A DNA stretch of 64,000 nucleotides from positions 1 to 64,000 of the forward strand of contig JBCDIL010000004.1 in NCBI GenBank assembly GCA_038749025.1, read 5' to 3'. Made by a program: the position numbers and the translations under genes. Below, in pieces: positions 16,811 to 26,078 of this stretch. How positions within the stretch are numbered: position 1 is the stretch's first letter; each line of letters begins with the position of its first letter. The notes under the pieces were generated by a model. That model saw only the letters and a program-made list of their open reading frames with translations. It was not told the origin of the DNA and did no database searches. The DNA comes from JBCAXA01 sp038749025. Its GTDB lineage: Bacteria > Pseudomonadota > Gammaproteobacteria > Steroidobacterales > Woeseiaceae.

Positions 16811-18973
16811 TTAGTCGCCAAACCGATAGCGGAACTCCGCGCCTACCTGTCGGGGCAAACTGTACTGGCGTACGAAAAAGCCTAGAAAACCGGGATCGGA
16901 AGCAAACTGCTCATCGGTTAGGTTGCGCGCGAAGGCCGATGTCATCCACCGCTCTCCCTCCAAACCAATGCGGAGATTGAAAAGATCGACGGCATCAATG
17001 TCGAAGAGAATGGGTCCGTCATTAATGATGAAATCACCCTGATGCCGCCAGTCAGCCCGAATAAATAAGTCACGGTCGTTGGCCAGTGTTGTCGTGTACT
17101 GCGCGGACAGATTCGCCGTTAGTTCCGGAACGCCGTCTGGCCGAACGTTGAGTTCGTTGATTTCCGCATCGAGATAGCCGAATCCGCCACTAAAGTCCCA
17201 GTTCGCTGTTGCCGCCCATTGGAATTCAAGCTCAACACCTTGGATGTCCGTACTGGGAATATTGTTGGTCGCCCGGAACGGGGGTGTTGGCAAGATGACA
17301 GACTGCTGCTGATCGGAGTAATCAATAACGAACAGTGCGCCGTTAAGCGTTAGCCGTTGATCGGCAAGTGTCGACTTAAAGCCGAACTCGAAGTTGTCCG
17401 TTGTCTCGGGTCGGGTGAGATTGCCGGTGTTGAAAAAGCCGAACCGAAAACCGCGAGCATACGTAAAGTAGGTCAGCAAATCGTCCGACCAGTCGTAAGC
17501 CAGTTGGACTTTAGGCTGAAACTTACTGTCGCTTGCTGTTAGCTTGTCAACGAGGTTGCCATTATCGTCGAGATTTTGGATGGTCGCTCCCGTTGCCGGG
17601 TCAAACTGTCGGGTGTCGTAGTCGTTCTCGTCGTAACGACCAGCGAGCGTTAACTCCCAGGCGTCCGACAAATCGATGTTGACCTGGCCATAGACGCCGA
17701 AGATGTCATCTTCTTTATCGTCAAATCGACCGAACAGACTGACGAGCGTTCCCGGCTCCGGTGCTAACTGTAGGCCGACATCGAGGTTGTTTTCGGTTTC
17801 CCGACGCAGAATCTCCGCACCGACGATCCAGCGAACGGCGCCGTCACTGCTCGACGTTAAGCGTAGATCCTGGAAGAAGACTTCGAAGTTGTCGGCGAGA
17901 TCCTGGAAGTTGTCGATAGGCTCGCCCGGCGCTGCGTTTGCTCCCAAGATCGGGCCGAAAATACCGCCAGCGGGTGGCTCACCGACAGCCGGCGGACGCA
18001 ACCAGCTCGCCGAGCCGAACAGGTCCTGATCGAGCTTCGTGTAGCTTGTTACGCTGGTCAGTGTCGCAAACGGCAATTCGATATCGATCTTTGCGGAGAC
18101 CTCCGTCGACTCGCGGTTTTCCTCCCCAACAATGCCACGGTCGACACTGAAGGCATCGCCGCTAAAACTGTTGAGCTGCTCGAGCGTCTCGAATCGCTCC
18201 TGCATCGCAGCGCCGGCGTTAATGTCAGATACCGATGCCCGTAAATCGATGCTGAGCTTTTCGGACGGGGTAATTAAGAGTTGACCGCGAAAAGACTTTT
18301 GGTCGATGAAATCAATGTCATCACCCGTGGTTGAGTCGATTAAGCCATCGGTATCTCTAGCGAAGCCTGACAAGCGGAATGCGACCTTGTCTTCGATCAA
18401 TGGCCCCGAAACAGTGCCTTGCAACGTGAGATCGTTGCCCTCTGCGTAACCGACCCGAACCTCGCCGCCGATGGAATCCCCAGGCGCTTTCGTGACGATG
18501 TTAACGGCGCCTGCAATAGCGCCGTTTCCGTACAACGCACCCTGCGGGCCACGCAAGACTTCGATCCGTTCAAGATCAAAGAGCGTTCCTGGGTTTACCG
18601 AATCTAGCATCCCGGCCTTGACACCGTCGACGGTGTAGGAAATTGGTGGGAAGCCTTGTTGGCCGGTCGTAATTCCACGAATCGTTACAAATACGACGCC
18701 GGCGCGAAAACCTTGTCGGGCGAAGAAGTTCGGCGTTTGGTTAACGTAGGACTCGAAGCTGTTAATGCCCACTCGCTCAATTTTCTCGGCATTGAACGCG
18801 GTTACGGCATCGGGCACCTCTTGCAGACTTTCCGAACGCTGCCGTGCAGTAACAACGACTTCGTCCAGCCTCGTATCACTGCCATCTTGTGCCAATCCGG
18901 TCGCCGGTGCGCCCACGCTCACGATCAACGCTGCTAGCGCCAGTAACCTGCGATGAAGACTTTTAAATGTCAC
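16811..18973 (-). CDS. TonB-dependent outer-membrane receptor
   Basis: 720 aa. Signal peptide ending ATGLAQD, TonB box DEVVVTARQR near residue 38, plug domain (SLQEVPDAVTAFNAEKIE, DGVKAG, IEVLRGPQGALYGNGAIAGAVNIVT), then a barrel ending in an aromatic-rich C-terminus (EFRYRFGD). It starts with GTG at 18973 behind GGGGAGC. Position inside the hydantoin operon, 54 bp after the HyuA-like gene, implies that it imports the operon's substrate or a conjugate of it rather than iron; no neighbouring iron gene is seen. Confidence 0.95.
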   Translation of the reverse strand: MTFKSLHRRLLALAALIVSVGAPATGLAQDGSDTRLDEVVVTARQRSESLQEVPDAVTAFNAEKIERVGINSFESYVNQTPNFFARQGFRAGVVFVTIRGITTGQQGFPPISYTVDGVKAGMLDSVNPGTLFDLERIEVLRGPQGALYGNGAIAGAVNIVTKAPGDSIGGEVRVGYAEGNDLTLQGTVSGPLIEDKVAFRLSGFARDTDGLIDSTTGDDIDFIDQKSFRGQLLITPSEKLSIDLRASVSDINAGAAMQERFETLEQLNSFSGDAFSVDRGIVGEENRESTEVSAKIDIELPFATLTSVTSYTKLDQDLFGSASWLRPPAVGEPPAGGIFGPILGANAAPGEPIDNFQDLADNFEVFFQDLRLTSSSDGAVRWIVGAEILRRETENNLDVGLQLAPEPGTLVSLFGRFDDKEDDIFGVYGQVNIDLSDAWELTLAGRYDENDYDTRQFDPATGATIQNLDDNGNLVDKLTASDSKFQPKVQLAYDWSDDLLTYFTYARGFRFGFFNTGNLTRPETTDNFEFGFKSTLADQRLTLNGALFVIDYSDQQQSVILPTPPFRATNNIPSTDIQGVELEFQWAATANWDFSGGFGYLDAEINELNVRPDGVPELTANLSAQYTTTLANDRDLFIRADWRHQGDFIINDGPILFDIDAVDLFNLRIGLEGERWMTSAFARNLTDEQFASDPGFLGFFVRQYSLPRQVGAEFRYRFGD

Positions 18974-19027
18974 GATTGCTCCCCGTGTCTGTTTTCTAGA
19001 GAACCCAGTTGGTCATTGGGTACCGCC

Positions 19028-20578
19028 TCATTCTGCGGCTCTTAAGTCACCTGCCGCTTTTACGCGCAGCCGAACCGACCCGCCCGGTACGTAGGCCAGC
19101 GGTACCTCGTCGATGCTCGTAATCGTTATCGTTGCCGCGTCGGCACCGGCGGCGATCGCTGCCTGTCGGGCGGCGTGTTGTGCCTCGTCCATCGCTGCAT
19201 CTCGACCGATAGCGTCGTAAGAGAAGACCGTATCGATTTCGCCACCGACCTGAGCGATCGATGCGCCGACGGCATTTGCGACGGCCGCGTGGTCTGGAAC
19301 GATGACTTCCGAGGCACCAGGAATTTGCCCGTCGATAATGACGGCGCCACCACCGACCAAAACCAGTGGCACGTCTGCCGCGCTGGTTTTCATTCGGTCA
19401 ACACCGTCCGTAACGATTTCACGAATCGCCGCTACACAGCGGGCAACGTCGGCTGGTGGCAGATCCGCAACACGCCGTCGATCACCCATTGTCGTCAGTC
19501 CAGCGGCCACCGCGACATCACTGGTCGTCAGTGTGCTTCCCCCGAAAACACGCCCTTCCGTCGTCAGTCGAAACCCCACCGAGCGCGGACCTACCGAAAC
19601 AGTATCGGTGTCGAGCGAGACCAGACTGCCGCCACCCAGGCCGATAGCGAGGATGTCCGGCATCCGAAAGTTGGTGCGTACGCCGCCGATATCGACGACC
19701 ACGGACGACTCGCGAGGAAAGCCACCGATCAGCATGCCGATATCGGTTGTCGTACCGCCAATATCAGCGACCAACGCATCGCTGGCGCCCGACAGATACG
19801 CGGCTCCTCGCATTGAATTAGTCGGACCGGAGGCAAACGTCAGAACAGGATATCGCGCCGCTTTAGCCGCACTCATTAAGGTGCCATCGTTCTGACTGAT
19901 GTAAAACGGTGCGTCGATTTGTAAGTCTTTTAGTGCTTTAGCGAACGATGCGACGACGTCCGTTGCTAGCGCACGCAAGCAAGCATTCATCGCCGCGGCG
20001 TTTTCCCGCTCAAGCAGCCCGAGACTCCCGATGTCGCATGAGCACGTGACCGCAGCGTCGGGTATTTCTTCCTGCACAATGGCGGCCGCCCGGCGTTCCA
20101 TCGAATCATTAACCGGTGCGAACACCCCAGTAATGGCTACCGAGTGAATACCCCGACGTTTGAATTCGCGGGCCGCCTCGCGAACCGCGAGCTCATCGAG
20201 CTGCGCATCGATGCGACCGTCGACATGGAAACCACCTCGAACTAGGCGAACGGCGCCGCGCACGGCCGCAACTAGATCACTCGGCCAATCGGCAAAAGGC
20301 AAGACACCGGCAGACGCGGGCAACGCAATCCGTATTACACCAACAGGCAAAAGACGCCGGCGCTCCACTAGCGCGTTCGTGAAATGCGTCGTACCGATCA
20401 TCACGGTATCGATACGACGGGCGGGTGTTCCTGATTCGTCGAGCACCGCTTGCACCGCCGCCACGATACCGTCACTAATCTCGCCGGTGGTTGGTGTCTT
20501 CCTGGCGCAAGCGACTGACGTTCCGTTCATCAAAACGGCGTCAGTATTCGTGCCCCCAACATCTACCCCTAACCGCAT
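19028..20578 (-). CDS. Hydantoinase/oxoprolinase-family protein (HyuA-like, short form)
   Basis: 516 aa, shorter than the ~700-aa N-methylhydantoinase A subunits. The ASKHA-type ATPase fold is clear: MRLGVDVGGTNTDAVLM at the N-terminus, TTHFTNALVERRRL, the second phosphate motif ADIGGTTTDIGML, and GGGSLVSLD. No HyuB partner is present, as in the short family members that accompany DUF917. It probably hydrolyses or activates a 5-membered cyclic amide with ATP. It is the promoter-proximal gene of the operon, facing the MalT-like regulator across a 304-bp region with two palindromes. Confidence 0.9.
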   Translation of the reverse strand: MRLGVDVGGTNTDAVLMNGTSVACARKTPTTGEISDGIVAAVQAVLDESGTPARRIDTVMIGTTHFTNALVERRRLLPVGVIRIALPASAGVLPFADWPSDLVAAVRGAVRLVRGGFHVDGRIDAQLDELAVREAAREFKRRGIHSVAITGVFAPVNDSMERRAAAIVQEEIPDAAVTCSCDIGSLGLLERENAAAMNACLRALATDVVASFAKALKDLQIDAPFYISQNDGTLMSAAKAARYPVLTFASGPTNSMRGAAYLSGASDALVADIGGTTTDIGMLIGGFPRESSVVVDIGGVRTNFRMPDILAIGLGGGSLVSLDTDTVSVGPRSVGFRLTTEGRVFGGSTLTTSDVAVAAGLTTMGDRRRVADLPPADVARCVAAIREIVTDGVDRMKTSAADVPLVLVGGGAVIIDGQIPGASEVIVPDHAAVANAVGASIAQVGGEIDTVFSYDAIGRDAAMDEAQHAARQAAIAAGADAATITITSIDEVPLAYVPGGSVRLRVKAAGDLRAAE

Positions 20579-20664
20579 CTCGAAAGACGCCTTTCTGACC
20601 TTGCTCCCACAACTATCAAAGCGCGATATCGCCTCGACGACCAGTCGACTGAACGGTAGGATTG

Positions 20665-20680
20665 CTACTGATTTCGGTAG
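20665..20680. promoter_or_regulatory. Operator-like palindrome, copy 1
   Basis: CTACTG-ATTT-CGGTAG; one mismatch from a perfect 6-bp inverted repeat with a 4-bp centre. GTAGGT at the right edge is shared with copy 2. Confidence 0.6.
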
Positions 20681-20711
20681 GTTCTTGCATTTGCCGCTAT
20701 GCGCGTAAAAA

Positions 20712-20727
20712 CTACTGGAATCAGTAG
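20712..20727. promoter_or_regulatory. Operator-like palindrome, copy 2
   Basis: CTACTG-GAAT-CAGTAG; a perfect inverted repeat, 47 bp centre-to-centre from copy 1 and in the same orientation. Probable binding site of the adjacent LuxR/MalT-type regulator. Confidence 0.65.
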
Positions 20728-20882
20728 GTAAAAGAGAAATTAGACTCGTTAATTATTGTATTTAATGAAAAAAAATACTTCTCGAGCGATTGAGTTTTGC
20801 ACGGGTGGAATGAACCATTACCTTTTTTGCTGTAGCGGGCTGAACACGGTCCGTCAAGCTGACATCACTGGGTGGATTGGCC

Positions 20883-23540
20883 GTGACTGACTGGGTAGTT
20901 CGCCCGAAAACCGAAGCACCGACGACACCGGCATTTGCCGTGTCGCGCCCACGCCTTTGTCAGCGCTTATCCCACGGTCTAACTAAGCCGGTAACTGTCG
21001 TCGCAGGGCCACTCGGTTTCGGCAAAACCGTGCTGCTCTCTCAATGGTCTCGTGAACGCGCCGACAGGAAGTTACCGACCGGCTGGCTTCGGCTCGACCA
21101 GGACGACAATTCCACCGGCGTATTGGCTGCCTACATCGCCGTTGTGCTCCGTCGACTCGGTTTCGACCACCCGGGCCTGGATGAATTGTCGATGCAGGGC
21201 GCCGGGCTTCAATTTGCTGACCGCGTGTTGGTGAGCTCGCTCAACAGCGACCAGTGCCATCGCCCGAGCGGTGCGGTGCTCGTTCTTGATGGCGTAGAGC
21301 GGTTAACGGATAGCCGCTGCCAATCGAGCTTGCAGCCACTGCTTGAGTATCTACCCGCTGATCTGCATGTCGTTTTGTCCACCCGGCAGCCGAATCGATT
21401 ACCGATCACGGATCTAAGACTGGCCGAGCTCGTCGCCACCTTAGGACCGCATGGGCTCCAGTTGCGCAGCGAGGAACTCGCGTCCGGTGTCGATGATAAG
21501 TTAACACCATCGCAGCTCGCTCACTTAAGAAAGCTATCAGGCGGATGGCCGGCATCGGTCGCCATGTTCCGAGCGCACCTAGCAAGCAGCGATAGCATCG
21601 GCACTGCGGTCGATACGTTTCGAGGTGATAGCCGTGTTGTTTCTGACTACCTGACCGCGGAATTCCCGCCGGCCGTTTCTCCGGAGCTGTTTGCCGTATT
21701 GCGTGATGCGAGTTTGCTCGACTCCCTCGATCCCGTGGCAATCGAGTACGTCACCGCACGCCAAAGCACTCGCCAAGACCTAGCGTCACTGAACGATATC
21801 GACGGATTGCTCAGCCTGTCTGACTCGAGCAACCTACCCGCCCTCAATCCGCTACTGCGTGAATACCTGTGTGCGGATCTTGAACGAACTGATGCAGTAC
21901 GTTATCGACTTCTATGTCGCCGAACGGCACGCTGGATCGCCGATACCGGTTCAGTAATTGACGCAATGCGCTGCGCGGTCAGAATCGCCGACGCCGAACT
22001 GGCGGCTGAGATTTTAGAAGATGCCGGCGGCCTAATGCTGTGGGACCGAGACGGGATAGCGCCCCTGCGCATTGCCCTAAGCTTGTTGCCGGATGCCATC
22101 ATTCGGCAACGTCCGCGAATCGCATTAATACAAGCGACGGTCTGCTTAAAAGACGGTCAGGTCACAGAGGCGCGCCGCATTCTCAATGCCGTTCGAGAAA
22201 CGGTGTCGGAAGATGAACAATTGCGCTACGAGATTGCCAAGGTCGCGTTGTCGATAAGCTTCTACCAAGGAACTGCGCACGATCTCCATTTGGACGAGCT
22301 GGAGCGGCCGCCCCACATCGAAGGCGCTATCGATCCACAGGCTTTTTATTTCACGGGTAAGTGTTTGGCTAGTCTGCAGTCAGGCGACTTCCGCTCGGCG
22401 CGACTAGCCGCGCAACGAGGCCTTAGCTTCGACTTGGCATTCTCGGCTGCGTATCTACACCTTCATCTCGGTGTTATCTCGCTGCAAGAAGGCAGACTGC
22501 AGGACGCCATTATTGAGTACCAACATGCTAAACGTATCGCTCGGCGGCAGTTTGCTAACGATAAAGACATGCGCTTGGTCATCGACGTATTAACGGCCGA
22601 GACAAGCTACGAGCGCAACGAGTTAGACGCCGCGTCGCGCGCCTTGGGCAAGGCCAGCAAGCGGCTGCGCCATGGCGAGGCCTGGTTTGAGATCTACGCG
22701 GCAGGCTATACGACCGCGTTGAATCTCGCCTACAACAACGGCGGTATCGGCGCTGTGCAGTCAGAATCACAAGCAGCGCTGGCCTATATTCACGAACAGG
22801 AGCTCCGTCGATTGCGACGACTCGTTATCGCCAACACCAGTGCGCTGTTTACACGAGCCGGAGACCACGTAGCGGCGCGGCAACTCGTCCAAGAGAACGG
22901 TTTATCGCTCGACGAGTACATTGGCGAGCGGGCAAGCAAAGACGTCGTTGTCGGTGAGCGCATGGCCGTTGGTACGGCATTGTGCCGACTGTTAATTATC
23001 GAAAAACGCTACAAGCGCGCCGGCGAAGCCATCGAACAATTGCTGAGTATCGAGCGACGAATCGGCCATCACCGTGCGGTTGCAAAGCTATCCCTATTGG
23101 CGGCGATCGTTCGCTTCTACACCCGCCGCCGTCGGTCAGCATTCGGTCTTTTTTCGGATGTGCTACGTCAATCGCGCAGCGAGGGTTTCATGCGCTCAGT
23201 ACTCGATGAGGCCCCACTAGTCGATGAGCTTCTGCATACATATAGTCGGTCGAGCACGATGCCTGAGCAGGATCATGCGCAGTTTCTGGTGAAAACCCTG
23301 CGTCAAGATGGCGATGATACAACCCAGCTTAGCCGCCGCGAACGCGAAGTTCTTAAGCTACTGGGTGACGCATTGCCTGATAAACTCATCGCACGGCAAC
23401 TGTGTATTTCGGAAAACACGGTACGTTTTCACCTGAAAAACGTGTTTCGAAAGTTTGGTGTATCGAGCCGGCTGCAGGCCGTCGCTGTAGCCCGAAGTCG
23501 GCGTCTCATCGATGATCAACCCGTCGGGCGAACATCATAA
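20883..23540 (+). CDS. MalT-like STAND ATPase transcriptional regulator (LuxR HTH)
   Basis: 885 aa from GTG 20883, with ggtgg 7 bp upstream; a TTG at 20877 is possible. The N-terminal NTPase domain has a Walker A-like GPLGFGKTVLLSQW near residue 43 and a Walker B-like VLVLDGVERL near 140. An arm domain and a long helical TPR-like sensor follow (~330-800). The C-terminal LuxR HTH is LSRREREVLKLLGDAL with the recognition region ISENTVRFHLKNVFRKFG. The Walker A has Leu-Gly-Phe where GxxGxGK(S/T) is usual, but the GKT is intact. Its divergent position makes it the likely inducer-responsive activator of the hydantoin operon. Confidence 0.92.
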   Translation: MTDWVVRPKTEAPTTPAFAVSRPRLCQRLSHGLTKPVTVVAGPLGFGKTVLLSQWSRERADRKLPTGWLRLDQDDNSTGVLAAYIAVVLRRLGFDHPGLDELSMQGAGLQFADRVLVSSLNSDQCHRPSGAVLVLDGVERLTDSRCQSSLQPLLEYLPADLHVVLSTRQPNRLPITDLRLAELVATLGPHGLQLRSEELASGVDDKLTPSQLAHLRKLSGGWPASVAMFRAHLASSDSIGTAVDTFRGDSRVVSDYLTAEFPPAVSPELFAVLRDASLLDSLDPVAIEYVTARQSTRQDLASLNDIDGLLSLSDSSNLPALNPLLREYLCADLERTDAVRYRLLCRRTARWIADTGSVIDAMRCAVRIADAELAAEILEDAGGLMLWDRDGIAPLRIALSLLPDAIIRQRPRIALIQATVCLKDGQVTEARRILNAVRETVSEDEQLRYEIAKVALSISFYQGTAHDLHLDELERPPHIEGAIDPQAFYFTGKCLASLQSGDFRSARLAAQRGLSFDLAFSAAYLHLHLGVISLQEGRLQDAIIEYQHAKRIARRQFANDKDMRLVIDVLTAETSYERNELDAASRALGKASKRLRHGEAWFEIYAAGYTTALNLAYNNGGIGAVQSESQAALAYIHEQELRRLRRLVIANTSALFTRAGDHVAARQLVQENGLSLDEYIGERASKDVVVGERMAVGTALCRLLIIEKRYKRAGEAIEQLLSIERRIGHHRAVAKLSLLAAIVRFYTRRRRSAFGLFSDVLRQSRSEGFMRSVLDEAPLVDELLHTYSRSSTMPEQDHAQFLVKTLRQDGDDTTQLSRREREVLKLLGDALPDKLIARQLCISENTVRFHLKNVFRKFGVSSRLQAVAVARSRRLIDDQPVGRTS

Positions 23541-23582
23541 AGTAAGACTCGTTAGAATCAACGCTTCGGTTCTCTGCCGAAT

Positions 23583-24494
23583 CTATTGAACGAGATCCCA
23601 ATGCGGCCGATCGCCAAAGCGCTGTTGCATCAGCTCAACAAACAAACGAATCTTCGCCGACAAGTGCCGGTTTCGTGGGTACATAGCCGATAGCGTGAGT
23701 TGGCTCGGCGCGTGATTGGGCAAGACCGATTGCAGCTGGCCATTCTGAAGTTCGTCCCCAACAATAAACGTCGGCAACAACGCCAAGCCTTGCCCAGCCA
23801 ATGCCGCGGCCTTCAGCACCTCCCCGTTGTTCGACCACAAACAGCAGTTAATGGTGTACGCCTGTTCGCCGTTTGGACCGCCTAGGCGCCATTGATTCAC
23901 GGACCCGGAGTAACCGTATTGAAGACATCGGTGTATCTTCAACTCACGCGGATCGGCCGGCTCACCCGCGTGGCGGAGATAGTCCGCTGATGCACAGATC
24001 ACGCGGCGAGTCGCCACAATCTCTGTCGTTATGAGGCTCGTTGAGTACACCGGTTCTGAAATGCGCAGCGTAACGTCGAATCCCTCCTCTATCGGGTCTA
24101 CAAATCGGTCGCCCAGCACTAACTCGACATGAACGTCGGGGTGAGCGGCCATGAATTCGCCAATAAGCGGTGCTAGGTGCAATGTGCCGAAACTCATCGG
24201 CGCGTTGATCCGCAAGTTTCCAGTGGGATGCTCGTGTAGCTCGCGAACGGCCGCGATGGCCTCATCGACATCGCCGAGAATTTGCAAGCACCGGTCGTAG
24301 AATGCCAAGCCGGTTTCAGTGGCCGTCACTTGACGGGTGCTGCGCCGCAATAGCTGCGTGCCAAGATCGTTTTCCAGATTTATAACCGCCTTATTGACGG
24401 CCGAACGCGATAGCCCCATTTCACGCGCAGCGGCCGCAAAGCCGCCGCTAGCAACGACCTGGACGAAGGCGCGCATGCTGTCGAATCGATCCAT
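23583..24494 (-). CDS. LysR-family transcriptional regulator
   Basis: 303 aa. N-terminal winged HTH (MDRFDSMRAFVQVVASGGFAAAAREMGLSRSAVNKAV, residues 1-60), then a periplasmic-binding-protein-like effector domain. It resembles the AaeR/DsdC-like subgroup with a conserved N-terminal MDRFxxMRxFVxVV. An upstream in-frame codon at 24542 would place 16 extra residues over a perfect palindrome, so the ATG at 24494 is preferred. It is divergent from the pirin gene, with two inverted repeats between, the classic LysR arrangement of autorepression plus activation of the neighbour. Confidence 0.93.
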   Translation of the reverse strand: MDRFDSMRAFVQVVASGGFAAAAREMGLSRSAVNKAVINLENDLGTQLLRRSTRQVTATETGLAFYDRCLQILGDVDEAIAAVRELHEHPTGNLRINAPMSFGTLHLAPLIGEFMAAHPDVHVELVLGDRFVDPIEEGFDVTLRISEPVYSTSLITTEIVATRRVICASADYLRHAGEPADPRELKIHRCLQYGYSGSVNQWRLGGPNGEQAYTINCCLWSNNGEVLKAAALAGQGLALLPTFIVGDELQNGQLQSVLPNHAPSQLTLSAMYPRNRHLSAKIRLFVELMQQRFGDRPHWDLVQ

Positions 24495-24514
24495 GCTGTA
24501 ACCTCGACACCAAT

Positions 24515-24533
24515 TGTCGCCTATTTGGCGACA
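24515..24533. promoter_or_regulatory. Perfect inverted repeat, probable LysR site near the lysR start
   Basis: TGTCGCC-TATTT-GGCGACA, 7-bp arms with no mismatch, ending 21 bp before the LysR ATG. Its position suits autorepression. Confidence 0.65.
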
Positions 24534-24553
24534 GAAAGTCATCTATTTTGGAT

Positions 24554-24567
24554 ATTGTCGCCACAAT
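24554..24567. promoter_or_regulatory. T-N11-A LysR box
   Basis: ATTGT-CGCC-ACAAT, a perfect 5-bp inverted repeat containing the T-N11-A spacing of LysR recognition sites and sharing TTGTCGCC with the neighbouring repeat. It lies about 50 bp upstream of the pirin start. Confidence 0.65.
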
Positions 24568-24616
24568 CGGAGCGTAGCAAACTAGCTGCCATCAGTAACC
24601 ATTGTCGGAGACCGTC

Positions 24617-25318
24617 ATGCTTGCAGTCAGATCAGCGAACGATCGCGGTGTTGCTAACTTCGGTTGGCTGAACAGCCGCCACACTTTTTCATTCGGCCAT
24701 TACTACGACCCAAAATTCATGGGCTTCGGGCCGCTACGCGTCATCAACGAAGATCAGGTTAAGCCCGGTCAGGGCTTCGCCACCCATGGCCACGCCGACA
24801 TGGAGATTATTTCGTACGTGCTCGACGGCGCGCTGGAGCACAAAGACAGTCTCGGTACTGGGTCGGTGATTCGCCCGGGCGATGTTCAGCGGATGACGGC
24901 CGGGACCGGTGTTCGTCACAGTGAGTACAACGCGTCGAAAAGCGATGATGTCCATTTTTTGCAGATTTGGGTTTTGCCGGAGCAAAACGGCCTGCAGCCG
25001 AGCTACGAACAAAAGCACTTCCCAATCGCCGAGCGTCAGGGCCAGTGGCGCCTCGTTGGCTCGCGTGACGGACGCGACGGCTCGATAACGATTCACCAAG
25101 ACGTGGATTTGTACACGGCGACGTTGGCCGACGGTGATGTCGTTAAGCGCGACCTGGCCGCCGGGCGTAAAGGTTGGCTACAAGTTGCGCTAGGCAGCGT
25201 AACGCTTAATGGTGAAACGTTAGTCGCTGGCGATGGTGTGGCGATAGACGGCGCACATAGCATCGACGTAACGACTAACGACAGCGCCGAAGTCTTGCTG
25301 TTTGATATGGGGCAGTAG
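24617..25318 (+). CDS. Pirin-family protein (YhhW-like quercetinase type)
   Basis: 233 aa bicupin. The N-terminal cupin carries the metal-binding pattern HGHADMEIISYVLDG with Glu/His further on (GVRHSEYN); the opening NFGWLNSRHTFSFGHYYDPKFMGFG is the pirin signature. Family members bind Fe(II) or Ni and some cleave quercetin. An in-frame TTG at 24602 exists, but ATG 24617 gives the normal family N-terminus. It is likely activated by the divergent LysR, perhaps in response to aromatic or redox stress. A stem-loop follows the stop. Confidence 0.93.
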   Translation: MLAVRSANDRGVANFGWLNSRHTFSFGHYYDPKFMGFGPLRVINEDQVKPGQGFATHGHADMEIISYVLDGALEHKDSLGTGSVIRPGDVQRMTAGTGVRHSEYNASKSDDVHFLQIWVLPEQNGLQPSYEQKHFPIAERQGQWRLVGSRDGRDGSITIHQDVDLYTATLADGDVVKRDLAAGRKGWLQVALGSVTLNGETLVAGDGVAIDGAHSIDVTTNDSAEVLLFDMGQ

Positions 25319-25334
25319 CGTCCTAATGGGCGGT

Positions 25335-25361
25335 GGATGGCAACGCAGTGCGTTGTCATCC
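25335..25361 (+). terminator. Stem-loop after the pirin gene, probable terminator
   Basis: GGATGGCAACGC and GCGTTGTCATCC pair over 12 bp with one G-U pair and a 3-nt loop, 17 bp after the pirin stop. The following sequence is AT-rich but has no solid T-run, so termination may be weak. Confidence 0.6.
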
Positions 25362-25395
25362 TTAATTAATAAAACTTTCTATTTAATTGAATTGG

Positions 25396-26016
25396 CTATT
25401 TTTCTTCACGAAATCCATAAGCGATTAGCAATCCGCTCAATAACCCACCTAGGTGAGCACCATGGGCTATTCGCGAGTGGGGTAACCACAGCGCCAGCAC
25501 AAGTTCAGACATAGCAATGATGGCAACCAGCGTTCGCGCTCGAAGTGTGATCGGCGTGAACAACAGCGACAGATCCTCGCTACCGAATCTCAACGCAACA
25601 ACCGCCAGCAAACCAAATAGCGCGCCGGAAGCGCCCACGGTCGGCGCAGCGATACCAAAACCGGCCGTAAGGCCAAGCTGCGTGATGCCAGCGCCAGCCA
25701 TGCAACCGGCGTACACACCGAGAAATCGGGACCGTCCCAGATTTTTGGCCAACAGTGCACCGAAGGTCCACAACGCAAACATATTGAGCAGCAGATGCAA
25801 CACCACGACGCGGTCGTGAATAAATCCGTAAGTCAGCAATTGCCAAGGCCGGAATGGATACCAACCATCAAGCGGCCATAGCGCCAATTGGCGATAAATA
25901 AACCCCGGTTGCCAAAGCCACGCTGCATACGCGAGTGCATTGACGGCGATCAACAGCCAGACACAGTCGGCATTACTCGGGGTTGGTGCGTCACGATTAC
26001 TCAGAGTCTTGACCAC
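25396..26016 (-). CDS. Rhomboid-family intramembrane serine protease
   Basis: 206 aa with six predicted membrane helices, the minimal bacterial rhomboid. Helix 2 has HLLLNMFALW (HxxxN), helix 4 the nucleophile motif GASGALFG, and helix 6 the catalytic His in HGAHLGG. It starts with GTG at 26016. It cleaves single-pass membrane proteins within the bilayer; no substrate is evident. Convergent with the pirin gene and divergent from the YHS protein. Confidence 0.93.
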   Translation of the reverse strand: MVKTLSNRDAPTPSNADCVWLLIAVNALAYAAWLWQPGFIYRQLALWPLDGWYPFRPWQLLTYGFIHDRVVVLHLLLNMFALWTFGALLAKNLGRSRFLGVYAGCMAGAGITQLGLTAGFGIAAPTVGASGALFGLLAVVALRFGSEDLSLLFTPITLRARTLVAIIAMSELVLALWLPHSRIAHGAHLGGLLSGLLIAYGFREEK

Positions 26017-26078
26017 CCGTGAAATAAACGGCGAGTCATCCTGGTCTTCTCAGCCAGTACCCACACGAGAGCACTATC

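Larger units (their letters stand above)
20579..20882. other. Divergent control region between the hydantoin operon and its MalT-like regulator
   Basis: 304 bp without a gene. It holds two 16-bp palindromes (20665-20680 and 20712-20727) and, from about 20740 to 20830, an AT-rich block with an A8 run that probably carries the regulator promoter. The hyuA-side promoter would have to overlap or abut the palindromes. No terminator is seen. Confidence 0.6.
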
